From: Neckera pumila
Taxonomy: Eukaryota; Streptophyta; Bryopsida; Hypnales; Neckeraceae
NCBI GenBank assembly: GCA_963969595.1
Contig: OZ018411.1
Coordinates: forward strand, 23,434,545 to 23,498,544
Direction: 5' to 3'
Length of the DNA: 64,000 bases
Positions 11,438 to 21,848 of the stretch are shown here, one piece after another. Each line of letters starts with the position of its first letter. The first letter of the stretch is position 1. The notes under the pieces are model-generated. The model saw only the letters and a list, made by a program, of their open reading frames with translations, did not search any database and was not told where the DNA came from. The translations under genes were made by a program, and so were the position numbers.

Positions 11438-11741
11438 TATAAGGTAACTACACCTTAAATTGCACAGTTAAGCAATGCAGCATGATTCAGCATGGATTTC
11501 ACTATTTTATTGGAAAAAAAATTGTGGGGTCCCATTGGTAGTCAAGACGGGATTCTAGATACTCTTAGAATCCATTTTTTGGACACCTTGTGAATAAACT
11601 ATAAATTTTCAAACTGCGGAAAATAGGTGTACCTAAAAGCGATCATAGAGTCATATGAATAGTGGGAGTACATTTTAGGCAAGAATATCCAATGTGCAAT
11701 TTTAGGAAGCATGCAATTTTAGGTGTAGTTATCTTATAAGG
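11438..11741. mobile_element. MITE related to the Tc1/mariner relic at 44.5 kb
   Basis: The left end TATAAGGTAACTACACC and the reverse complement of the right end (TTATAAGATAACTACACC) form imperfect inverted repeats of about 28 bp, continuing as TAAATTGCA/TAAAATTGCA. The next 150 bp match the start of the transposase-bearing relic at 44524: both share CACAGTTAAGCAAT, GTGGGGTC, TTGGTAGTCAA, TTAGAAT and TTTTTTGGACA. The sharing suggests a deletion derivative of that element. It has no coding capacity. Confidence 0.7.
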
Positions 11742-11933
11742 CTAAGTTTATTTGCTTGCTAATCATCTTATTAATATAATTGACCACTATTACTGTTAGA
11801 ATGCAGTCTTTTACTATATAAACATTCAATCAAAGGTGAAAGTCTGAAGAGGAGGGCATTGCGACAAAGAATTGGTTGACAAAGAGGACAAAGTCCAATA
11901 ACTGTTGCAAGAAATCAACCAAAATAGAGGAAG

Positions 11934-12101
11934 AGTCAAGATGAGAATTTGACGTTGGATGTAAAATCCATAATGCCTGATTACGGGGACAATACTGCAA
12001 AATTAGGCATTACGCCGCAAAATTCATCCGGAGAATGTACAGGACATTTCCTGCCAGTGGCTTACAATGACGTGAAAGTGAGTAGCAACAACGACTCATA
12101 A
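11934..12101 (+). pseudogene. Unknown coding module, copy 1
   Basis: A 55-codon open frame on the plus strand (ends at TAA 12099-12101) resembles the frame at 62809-63090. Shared residues follow the pattern DE...LD....MPxY..N.....GITxQ, then C....FLxVxY. Conservation at protein level with diverged DNA suggests both descend from a real coding sequence, but no ATG-headed full gene is visible and I do not recognise the family. It may be part of a transposon. Confidence 0.4.
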
Positions 12102-12666
12102 ATACTCTCCAAAATTAATATGCAAATCCACACTTTGGGGAGTTTGCAATTGGAACTCCCCAAAATTTATCAACCGGATTCCTTAGTGAGCGGCACGTCA
12201 GTTCTTACTCCTATTACCGTATTCTCAAAGAGGTTCCTTGAAGTATTTATAAGCTCAGCAGCACTTTGAAAGTTTGAACTTTCCATCCTGTCCAGCATTT
12301 TGAAATCCCATTATTTTTTTGTTTATTTTTAATTCACGAGATGTCGGTAAAGTCGGAAGAGCAAGTAAATGGGAAGCCGTGAAGAAGCTTCCAGTGAGCA
12401 TTTTTTAATTTATTTACACAAATTCAGTTGAACATTTAAAGTAATGTGCTATAAAAGCGACCCTCTCCTTCAAACCGACCCTATAATTAGTTGTAGAATG
12501 GATTGGAGGTGATCCTTGAACAGACCACTTTAGCTAGTGAATGCATCAAAGAAAAATTGTTTTTCTATTTCAAGAGCCAATCATTGACCTTGATTTCCTC
12601 AATTCACTTTAGAAGTTGCAAGGGGACGGATTTTGGGAGACTGAGGGGTCACAAATAGGTACCTAC

Positions 12667-12790
12667 AACAAAAATCTTTGAAAATTCGTAACTAATTCAA
12701 AAATGCTTCAAAAAACATGAAACCACTTGTGTTAAGTTTGGCATCTATTTTCTTTCTCTGAGAAATGCGCTAAAAATATTTCTGATCATG
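12667..12790 (+). repeat. Dispersed repeat D, copy 1
   Basis: An imperfect direct repeat of 14193-14310. Both read 'AACTAATTC', 'GCTTCAAAAAACATGAAAC' or 'GCTCCAAAAAATATGAAAC', and then 'CTTG.TTA'. The two copies flank the TTAA element at 12876-13806 and its neighbours. No coding frame. Confidence 0.5.
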
Positions 12791-12875
12791 TAAACTTGAG
12801 AAAAAGGCGAATTAGTCCTTAAAGGGTCGCGAGCCTACTACCTTAGTTGGCCTAGCGCTCGGCTTGTAACTTAAC

Positions 12876-13806
12876 TTAACCCCTAAAGGACCGAGGTGAT
12901 TTTCCTACCAATAAACATTCAAAACTGTCATTTCTATTGCAAAGAGAAAAGAGTTTAAAAAATTGTTTTTTTTTGTATATCCAACCATAAGATCTTATAC
13001 TTGACTAGTATATGAATATGTGGAAGAAATTTCAGAAACTTTGACCACGTAGATTGCAAGATACATGCATTTAAAGTGAAGAAAACAAGTTTTTTCCACC
13101 TTGCTTGACTAGATTTTTTGGCTTTGAATCTTTTTAGTTCAAATTTTTTGCACTACTGATTTCAATTTTCTACTTATTTATGTTAAGTAGTTGAGTTGAG
13201 AATCTACCAAAAAAATTTAGGAAAAAAAGCACTTAATTTTCACTCATTAAAATCTTTTTAAGTAGAAGTGGGTACAAGATTGAAGAAAAAACTAAATTGT
13301 TAATAGCTCTTAGATGGAATTCAATCACAATAATCCCAACAGTGAGATTGTTCTAGCAAGAAAATCTAACCCTATCTAACAAAAGAATTTAAAAAATTCT
13401 CAAAATTGCATTCAAAAATGAATTCTACAAGTTATTTTTTCAAGAAGATGCTTAGATTGCCCAAAAAACTAAGATTGTCCATAACTTTCTCATTATTAGT
13501 CCAAATTGAATGAAACAAAGCTTCACTTGTAGCCAAAAATATAATCTTTGAGGATAAAATTTGAAAAAAAAATTATTTTGACTTTTGTGATTTTTTTGGG
13601 CTGCCCGCAAAATTCCAATTTTACTTATTGTGCCATAACTTTTTCTCCCGGGCATCAATTAAAATAAAAATTATATATTCGCAAAGATCTCGCAAAGATA
13701 CACAACCTCAAAAAATCCCAAAAAATATTACTAAAAATTAAGATTGTAGGAACCTACCCAGACCCAAATTGTCCCCCGAGGGGACAACTGGTCCTTTAGG
13801 GGTTAA
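12876..13806 (+). mobile_element. TTAA-flanked piggyBac-like MITE, copy 1
   Basis: Perfect 17-bp inverted ends TTAACCCCTAAAGGACC at 12876-12892 and 13790-13806 enclose 931 bp. If TTAA is read as target duplication, the element proper starts CCCC, which fits piggyBac rules (TTAA target, CCY ends). The interior is AT-rich with no open frame. Several interior blocks, such as 'AGATTGCAAGATA' and 'GTGAAGAAAACAAGTTTTT', recur in the copy at 32066-32996, which has the same length. Confidence 0.8.
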
Positions 13807-13807
13807 T

Positions 13808-13943
13808 GCAGCTCCAATGTAATGATTGGATCACGCACAGAACGGCATAATGACAGGCCTATCAAAAAAAGACGCCCCAATGCATACGGCATGGGTTTCT
13901 TTATTTTTCCAGGCCCAGGAATTTCCATGCATTATACTGCATT
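13808..13943 (-). mobile_element. Small non-autonomous element C, copy 2
   Basis: The reverse complement matches 5304-5441 along about 135 bp (GCAGTATAATGCATGG..., CCCATGCCGTATGCATTGG..., CATTGGAGCTGC). It abuts the right end of the TTAA element and the LINE tail that follows. Confidence 0.6.
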
Positions 13944-13944
13944 T

Positions 13945-14035
13945 TTTTTTTGAACAAATGGGAAACCCACTGCATATAAAAAAAAATACAAAAACAACCA
14001 AGCCCAAAGGCTGGTCAAATGAAGAGATAAGGTAA
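13945..14035 (-). mobile_element. LINE 3' tail, minus strand
   Basis: On the minus strand this ends in 'CCCATTTGTTC' followed by an A run, and before that carries TTTGACCAGCCTTTGGGCTTG. The same tail occurs at 29510-29600 (minus) and in diverged form at 30590-30650 (plus). A shared sequence ending in poly(A) is the mark of a LINE (or dependent SINE) 3' end. No coding part is left in this copy. Confidence 0.6.
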
Positions 14036-14192
14036 TAAGTTTTGAAATTGCACAGGCTCTAAAATCGCCCACCCTACTCAAATGTACATTGCTTGTATAT
14101 GTTGCTTTTTCATAGCCTTTAGCAAAGTACAAATAGTGTACATTTTAGGGGGTGACGATTTTAGAGCCCTATGCCACTTCAACTTCAAAATT

Positions 14193-14310
14193 TCATAACT
14201 AATTCCAGAAAGCTCCAAAAAATATGAAACGACTTGGATTAGATGCCAATTCCTCTTGTCTTTCAAGGAAAATTTACTAAAACTTATTTCAAGAAGCTTC
14301 GCCTCTCCAA
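14193..14310 (+). repeat. Dispersed repeat D, copy 2
   Basis: Direct, diverged copy of 12667-12790. Noncoding. Confidence 0.5.
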
Positions 14311-14449
14311 AATTCACTTTCAGCTCTTAAATGGGTGATTTTTGGACTTGTTACTTTAATGAGCAAAAAGAAAATCAAACAAAACCTGAAAAGCAAAAAA
14401 AACTACATAAACTAACAAAACTACATAAACTAACTCAAGCTTTGTAATG

Positions 14450-14683
14450 AGCCAATTGATTGGAGCTCCCATTTTTGCGTGAAATGTCTTTTTTTAATGT
14501 AGAATCTTTCTCCTTCTTCTTTTTATATTGTAGAAAGTTAATTTGAAGTTTTGCTCGCCGGCTTTGAATTGGGGCCAATTTTTTCTAAAAGTTGCAGGAA
14601 TGGAATGAGGTTCGCCCCCTTGCACTTCAAAAGCTCAATACTGTACGTTTATCCGTTTTCACATTGGGCTTGCTCTTATGTTA
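14450..14683 (+). mobile_element. Small non-autonomous element B, copy 2
   Basis: About 234 bp matching the reverse complement of 4991-5222 (CCAATTGATTGGAGCTCCC start, GGGCTTGCTCT end). Noncoding. Confidence 0.6.
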
Positions 14684-15110
14684 CATTCAGTATTACTACC
14701 AAGAAAAACTAGATGGAAATGATTGATATAATAGAGTTAAGTGTAGAATGAAACCCAATTTGTACCAATGTTGTCACGGAAAGGCTTAATTAAGAAGTAT
14801 AAAAAAAAGACACAACACCAAAATCCATAAGACTTCAGTTTTGGTGCTTCAAGGTGTTTTGTCTTGTATCTTTTTCAAATTGCAACTCCTAGTTCCTCAT
14901 TGCACATCTTTACAATTAACTCTAGTATCATAAATGTTTCAGCCGGCCCTTATTGGAATTGTGTTTTGCAAGACTTCACTTAGTTTTCCAACTTTTTTAA
15001 AAGATTTCTAAAGAAGATTGGAAATAAGCCTTGGTGAAATGCATTTTGTTGGTCAACGACAAAGCAATATTGTGAGTTCCAGGGGTATTTTCAAAGTCAA
15101 ATACTAAACG

Positions 15111-15490
15111 AGGAATGCTGTCACGTGAGCGTGGAGCGGCGAGTGGCAAGCAAGGAGCGGGGAATGGTGAGCGGGGAGCATTGTTTTGGAATGAAAAAAG
15201 AAAAAAAGAGGATGAATCTGGGTGAATAAATAAATAAATCTGGATGAATAAATTAGATGATGTTGGATGAAAAAAGTGGATGATATTGGATGAAAAAATG
15301 TATGATGTTTGGATGAAGAAAATGAATGATGTTGGATTAAAATATTTGATGGTGCTAGATGAAAAAATGGATGTAGATAGGATGAAAAAAATAGAAGAAG
15401 AATGGATGAAGATAGGATGAAAAATAAAAAAAAGATAAAATGAAAGAATCCAATAAAGATAGGATGAAAAGTATGCGGTTTGGAATTTGT
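15111..15490 (+). repeat. GGATGAAA-rich repeat with GC-rich end, copy 1
   Basis: The block begins with a GC-rich stretch of GAGCGGxGAGxGG words (15118-15180, containing GTCACGTGAGCG) and runs into about 280 bp of imperfect GATGAAAAAA / GGATGATG repeats. The segment at 20868-21423 is the same arrangement in reverse complement. It is low complexity, so apparent frames across it (Phe/Ser/His-rich) are not genes. Confidence 0.65.
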
Positions 15491-17479
15491 GGAAAAATAA
15501 ATCAAAAGCCTATAACAATGTAAAACGGGTATCTAAAATCGTGGATTACATTCGTCCCACAAATTACAAATTTCACTTTCAAATATCCACAAGGGACCTA
15601 TAGCCGTGAACTTTGGAATGGTTTCATTCTAAAGTAGAAAGGTTGATAGCAACTATTGACGCACATGAACTGAACAAAACAATTGCATAATATGCTTTGC
15701 AATTACAGATATAAGAATAGAATAATAATGCACACAAGGAATACATAATTACTTTATAAGTGCTTGGTACAAGAAGAGTGGATAAAAAATCTTTAACTCC
15801 ATGAATTGATAACAATGCCAATGACGAATGCATTGTGCTTAATGACAAAGAATCCAATGAAGTCAAATCATTGGTAGTCTAGAAAATTGTCATGGTGTTG
15901 GTTCACCCTAAATATAACATTAAAACCTGTACCCCAATTTTGTGTTCTATTTTGAGTCCTAAAAAATTGTAAACACCTGGATTATCATAGATAATTGAAA
16001 TCAAAGTCTTTGTCTGGCATAAGCTCATCATCTTGATAATCAACATATATTCTCTCCACCAAATGACATATTTATTTGATATTTACTATTAAACTAATAA
16101 ATTCCATGTCCAGATGAGCACAATCTCACAATAGACGTGTTGCTTTTTTTATTTTTGTGCCTTTTGTACCACAACAGCACACCATGGTGACATTTTGCTC
16201 AAGAAGGTAGGTAGTTTAGGAGTTCAAAGGTGGTAATTGATGAATACATCATATGGCTGGAAAAAATACATAATGATTATCACAAAAGTGGATTCTTGCA
16301 AGGAACACCAGATTTATTTTCTGTCACAATGAAAGTGAGTCTCATGTCATCTATAGATTTTGAAGAATAAATATGATGAATTTGAAATTTTTAATTGAAA
16401 TAATCTAACTTAATGGTAATCATGTCCTTTATTTTTCAAACATTTTATTTTAAAAAAAATCATTTTGTCACACTTTGAATTTTTAGATTCATTTGTACTA
16501 GGTGACCATCCAAAATTAAAGATCTAGAATTGAAATTTGTATGGTGTATTTCTGCAATAGGGAGCATATGCCTACAAAAGAGCATCTAAAAATATATTAA
16601 TTAATGTCCTCCATGTCCATGCAAATAGGACTCACTTGCACAAGCACTTTTGAACTTTGAAGAGGGTTTCAGCTTCATTTTATTTTATTAAATTTGATCA
16701 CCATCAAGTCTTTCAGTGAAATGGCCAATTTTTTAGTTTTTTTGATTCATAATATTCTATTTATAAATATTTTTTATACCTCATTGTATCTATTTTCTGT
16801 ATCAATCTGTCATTTTTTTACATAGATTTGTAGTGGTACATTTAGTTGTTGACTTTTCCAATCAACGATTTAGGATTGTTTTAATTCATAGTACTCCTAG
16901 TACTTGTAGTATTGGACACTAGAAATGCAGTTTTTGCCAGAACGCTAGAAAAACTGAATGGTTTTCCTTGCAATAATTCAGGTGGTGTTTTTGGTGGTCC
17001 AACCAAAAATCTCTAGTAAAAACAAAATTTGATGTGAAGACTACAAATTGCGTCAAATGCAATGACATTTAACACAAATGCAATAAAAAAAACTTCAAAT
17101 ATGGCATTTCTATCATGCATAAGAAATGCTGTAGGAAAGGACTTTAGCTAGACTATACTAAAAGTTGAGCTGTCCTCAGTGTATTGTTTCTTGACATTGG
17201 ACTCTACAACATCGTCATATATGCACTGTAGAATGCAAGGATCTAATATATAAACACTAGAAGTTGGCTTAGGATTTAGGATGGCAAACATGTATAAAGA
17301 GCTAACTTTACAAAAAATCCTAGATTTGCAAAAAATCTATGGTCTTGCAACTATACCTACCATGAAGCAACAACCTGCTCTTGAAGGTTTAGGGATAAAT
17401 TTTTTTTGAATTCATAGTGAAAACCACCCCTCCACTGTTGAACTAAACAAAATGAGAATAAACTTTGTATCAAGGCTCA
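15491..17479. other. Gene-free AT-rich stretch
   Basis: No supported gene, RNA or structured repeat. Frames are short and lack recognisable domains. Confidence 0.45.
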
Positions 17480-18600
17480 ATAAGCCACCTTTAGGACCCC
17501 TCTCTTGGTGTCCATAGTCCCCCTAGGAGGTCTATCCTAATGCAACTCTTGCAGCCAAAGTCTGCAATCAAAACAAGTTGCCTAACAAAAATTGAAAATA
17601 AAACAAGAGAATTTGGAGAAAGTTTGAAAAGTTTCATAAGGTCTTCCCTTGGAAACCCCTCTCGGTGCCGAGAGGCCCTATGGAGGGTCTTCCCCTATGC
17701 AACTATTGTGGCCAAAGTCTGCAATTAGAACAACCTACTTTGAAAAAAAATTGGAAAATAAAACAAGAGGATTTGGAAAAAGTTTGAAAAGTTTCATAAG
17801 GTCCTCCTTTGGAAACTCCTCTCGGTGCTGAGAGTCTCGATGGAAGGTCCTCCCCCATGCAACTATTGCGTCCAAAGTCCGCATTAGAACAACCCACTTT
17901 GAAAAAAAATTGGAAATAAAAGAACAGGAATTGGAGAAAGTTTGAAAAGCTCCATAAGGTCCTCTCTTGGAATCCCTTCTTTGCGCAGAGAGGCCTCTGA
18001 GGGGTCCAAACCTAAGCAAAAACAACCCGATACCTTTGTCCATTTGAAGAACTTCTCATACTTGGTCATCCTAGAAACCTCTCTCGGCCCTGAGAGACCC
18101 TGTGGAGTGTTCAAAGTATGGAAATCTCAAACATTAGCATTCCAAAAAATAAATTCAGCTGTTTCATTTTTCATTTTTTTTTTTTTTCATACTTAGTCAC
18201 TCTAGAAACCTATCTCGGCCCCGAAACCCCCTTTGGACTGTTCAAAGCATGGAAATCTCAAACGTGATTTTTCAACAAATTTTATTTTATTTTATTTTAT
18301 TTATTTTTATTTTTCCATATTTGGTCACCCTAGAAACCTCTCTCGGCCCCGAGAGACCCTTTGGAGTGTTTGAAGCATGGAATTCTCAAAACTTTTTGTT
18401 CCAAAAAAAAATGTTTTTTTTTTTTTCAATTTTTTTTTCACACTTGTTCACCTCTGAAAACCTCTCTTGTTTGGAGCATTGAATTTTCAAGACTTTTCTT
18501 TCCAAAAAATAAATAATTTTTTTTTTCACCTTTCAATTTTGTACTTGGTCACTCCTAGAATCCTCTCTTGGGCTTTGTTCCAAAATTTGAGTTTTCAGCT
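17480..18600 (+). repeat. Minisatellite with CTCTCGG...CCGAGAG hairpins
   Basis: Two related tandem phases. Units of about 157-160 bp start with GCAACT(C/A)TTG at about 17540, 17698 and 17858, and each includes 'CTCTCGGTGCCGAGAG' or a variant. From about 18060, shorter units of about 110-135 bp begin with 'CTTGGTCA(T/C)CCTAGAAACC' at about 18060, 18190, 18320, 18435 and 18545. Most carry CCTCTCGGCCCCGAGAGACC followed by GGAGTGTT.AAGCATGG and a T-rich spacer. Each unit thus has a short palindrome. No coding function is supported; frames are shadows of the repeat. Confidence 0.75.
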
Positions 18601-19359
18601 TTCTCATAGGCACTTAGGCAGGTTAATAATTCATAGCGTCATCCAACGTTATTGCAACAATCAAGTTCAAAAGAATATCATTGTGGAATTTATGTAGAGT
18701 GAATTTGTTTGCTTGTGTGTTTGATTTGTTCTTTATAAAAGCTATAATATGTGTTGTAGTCTGTAGACACTCGTTGCACCTCACTAACATAATATTGGAT
18801 TGTTTTTGTTCTCGGAATGGGCACAGGTGAGGACCACATCCTCGTGGAGTAATGAAAATGACTTAGCAAAAATCACTACTTCCACTTTTTTCTGTGATAT
18901 TTTAGATCTATGTTCTTTGGATGTTTTGACACTTTGTGATGTAAAGTTGAGCTTATATATAGGATTGTCATGGTTATCCTTATGTTTCATAAATATTGTA
19001 ATTTTTTTTACTCTAGTCGAAAACATTACATATTTGAAGGAAAAAAATAGGGTGATTTTTTAGAACCAAGTTTTAATAAGATATGTTTTAAAGGCTTTTT
19101 TTAGCACATATTTGCTTGGACCATATTAATGGCTCAAAAAAATATGATGTTTATGTTTTTTAGTGACGTTGTGATGATTGTAAGAAATCTCTACGCCTGA
19201 TGACTAAAAAGACTATACACAATATCTGAATAAGAAAAAAATAGGACTATGAGGATCCTTCTCAAGAAGCTGTGTAAATGGATCCCACTTTTAGACATGA
19301 AAATAGGTGACTGGTGATAATTAGAATAACGCCCGCCAAAAGGAATGTTCTAGAAACAA
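18601..19359. other. Gene-free spacer inside the minisatellite
   Basis: AT-rich DNA separating the main array from two outlying units. No gene is supported. Confidence 0.4.
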
Positions 19360-19505
19360 TTCTTTTTTTCATATTTGGTCACCCCTAGAAATCTCTCTTG
19401 GCTCTGAGAGACCCTTTTAGATGTTTGAAGCATGGAATTTTTTTTTAAATTCCAAAAAAGGAATCAATTTTTTTTTTTTCATATTTGGTCACCCCTAGAG
19501 GACAT
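19360..19505 (+). repeat. Outlying minisatellite units
   Basis: Two more 'CATATTTGGTCACCCCTAGA' starts, at about 19370 and 19478. The first still has CTCTCTTGGCTCTGAGAGACCC and the GAAGCATGGAATTT block, showing the array once extended or was duplicated here. Confidence 0.65.
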
Positions 19506-20867
19506 TGAATTGTCCCTTGCCTACGGAAGCTAGGTCAAGCAAAGGGTTCCAAGAACCCTTTTAGGAAGATTGAACCTTTATATGTATAGAGTGAGATAAA
19601 TCCTTCTAAAGTCATTAGTTTTGTAATTGGCACAAGAATAATTCCATTAACTAAATCCTCTACTAGACACCATTTTTTCATCTACTTAGTGTTGACTTCA
19701 AAATATAATGATCACCCTTCCTGCTATTAAATTGTTTATATAGAAGTATGAGTACTGAAGACCTCTAATTTCAAGTTCACAAAGTCAAAGTGACTTCAAG
19801 AACCATCTTATGTTTGTAAATATATAACTCATTTAGTCATATATATAAATAATAACAATTGAATAAAGTACAAATTTTCAATGTCTTGTTCATAAGGATT
19901 AATAGCAAACATCTATATTGTGTTAAAATTTGAAATTAATTATCATTTTTCTCAAAGTTCAAAATAGGTTTCTTTTCTACAAAAGAGGACTTGTTTAGGT
20001 ATTTTACTCATTAATAAAGTTGTAGTGAGACTAAAAGGGCTACTATTAGCATTTTGATTTTACCATTAACATTACAAGCTAATATATCTTCACCGTACCC
20101 GTATTATGCATATGGCTTTAGAATCAAGATTTCATCATCTTCCTCATTTGCTTGTACTTTGCATTCATGAATCCTTGAAGGATGCCGTTTTCCGACTGAC
20201 AATTGACTTTGAAACAATCTACAGAACAAAAAAGGATTTTTTTTCATGCAATTTTTTGCAATACAGCATGGAATTTATAGAGTGTCCACCATCTCTAACA
20301 CGGTGATAAAGTAGCAAAGTGCATGCTTTATTTTCATCTTTTCTCCCATCTACTATAACTATTTAAAGTATAGATATTCAGTCCCTCAAAATCTGCTTGA
20401 TGTCTTTATTTGGTCCTCCTTGTTCAAATATGTTGTCAACTGCATGTATTAGCTATTAAATTATATAAAATACTTGAAAATTCTATTTTAACACTTCATG
20501 GTCATAGGAAAGCAACGACCATGGTGACTAGCCCATCTTTTAAATGTTAACATTGTGCCTATTTTCTAACAATAATCCCTAACCATCTGAAAGAAGAATA
20601 TTTTGGTTTAGGATTGTGATAGTCTTATTTTTTATGCATGCACAATGGCTTTCAATGTGAACACTTGCAAATTTCCACAATAATAGGTATAATTGAGATT
20701 TGATGTATTATGTCTTCAATCCTAACCTAAGTTTCTCCATAGTAGCATAGTTGCATAATTATGTACTTTTGTGGTCATAGGTCCCTTACTACCAAAGATT
20801 TGAAATAAGTGGATGCGAGTCTTTATTTTTTCCTATTTTTGTAAGATTCTATACTTACTATTCTAAT
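19506..20867. other. Gene-free AT-rich stretch
   Basis: No gene or clear repeat. The frame at 20106-20306 is a short, unrecognised 66-residue translation and is not supported. Confidence 0.45.
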
Positions 20868-21423
20868 TTGTCCTCCTTTTTGTTTTTCATTTTTTTCCCA
20901 AGTTTTCCTAAATATTTTTCTTTATCCCATTTTCCCTTCCTTTCTTCATCCATTCTTTTCATCCATTTTCATTTTTTATTCATCTACCTTCATCTCTTCT
21001 TTAGATGTTTTCATCCAATTTTTCATGTATTTTCATCCTCTTCCATTTTTTAGTCATCTACTTTCATCGATTTTCAAATATTTTCATCCATTTTTCATGT
21101 ATTTTCATCCTCTTCCACTTTTTTTTCATCCAAATTTACATCCTATTGATTAACTATTTTCATCAATATTTTCATCTACTTTCATCTATTTTTCAATTTT
21201 TTCATCCACTTTTTCATTTACTTTCATCCACGTTTTCATCCTCCTTCATTCTTTTTTCCATCCAAAATTTTCATCTAGTTCTTAATGTACTTTAATCTGT
21301 ATTTTCATCCAAATTTTTGTTTACTTTCATCTTTATTTTCTTTCCATTTTCATTAAACTTTTCATTATTCCGTCCAAAATCTATGCTCACCGCTCACCGC
21401 TCCAAGCTCATGTGCTAGCAACG
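20868..21423 (-). repeat. GGATGAAA-rich repeat with GC-rich end, copy 2
   Basis: TTTTCATCC/TTTCATCTA repeats over about 500 bp end in GCTCACCGCTCACCGCTCC and CATGTGCTAGC. This is the reverse complement arrangement of 15111-15490, so the two blocks face each other 6.3 kb apart, as the ends of one large element would. Confidence 0.65.
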
Positions 21424-21848
21424 CTCTTCATCCTATAAAATATCAAAGTACAATAATATTATTACACATTCATGAATATACATACATTAGGATGAATGAT
21501 TGATGTTACATTCATCATTAATACATTTATAAATGTAAATAGCTTCATCAGTGTAGTTTAGATGGTAAGTTAAGGTAACTATTGACACCTAATAGTGATC
21601 CATTTCTACAACATTTTCTTGCCTAAAATGTACAACCATTATAATTCAAGAAAGCTTATGGTTAAGTTTTATTTTTTTAAACAAGAAAACACTTTATTAA
21701 CCCCTAAAGTTCCTTGACTTCTTTTTCACCAAAAATGCTCTAAAATTGCTATTTTTAGTACAAGCCCTATATCCTAGAAAAAAAACATTTTTGGATACAT
21801 GTAACCGTAAGATCTTGTAATATGCTGGTTTTTGGAATACGTGGAAAG

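Noticed and set aside
15104..15505. 133-codon Phe/Ser/His-rich minus-strand frame
   Set aside because: Low-complexity GGATGAAA repeats keep it open; no gene features.
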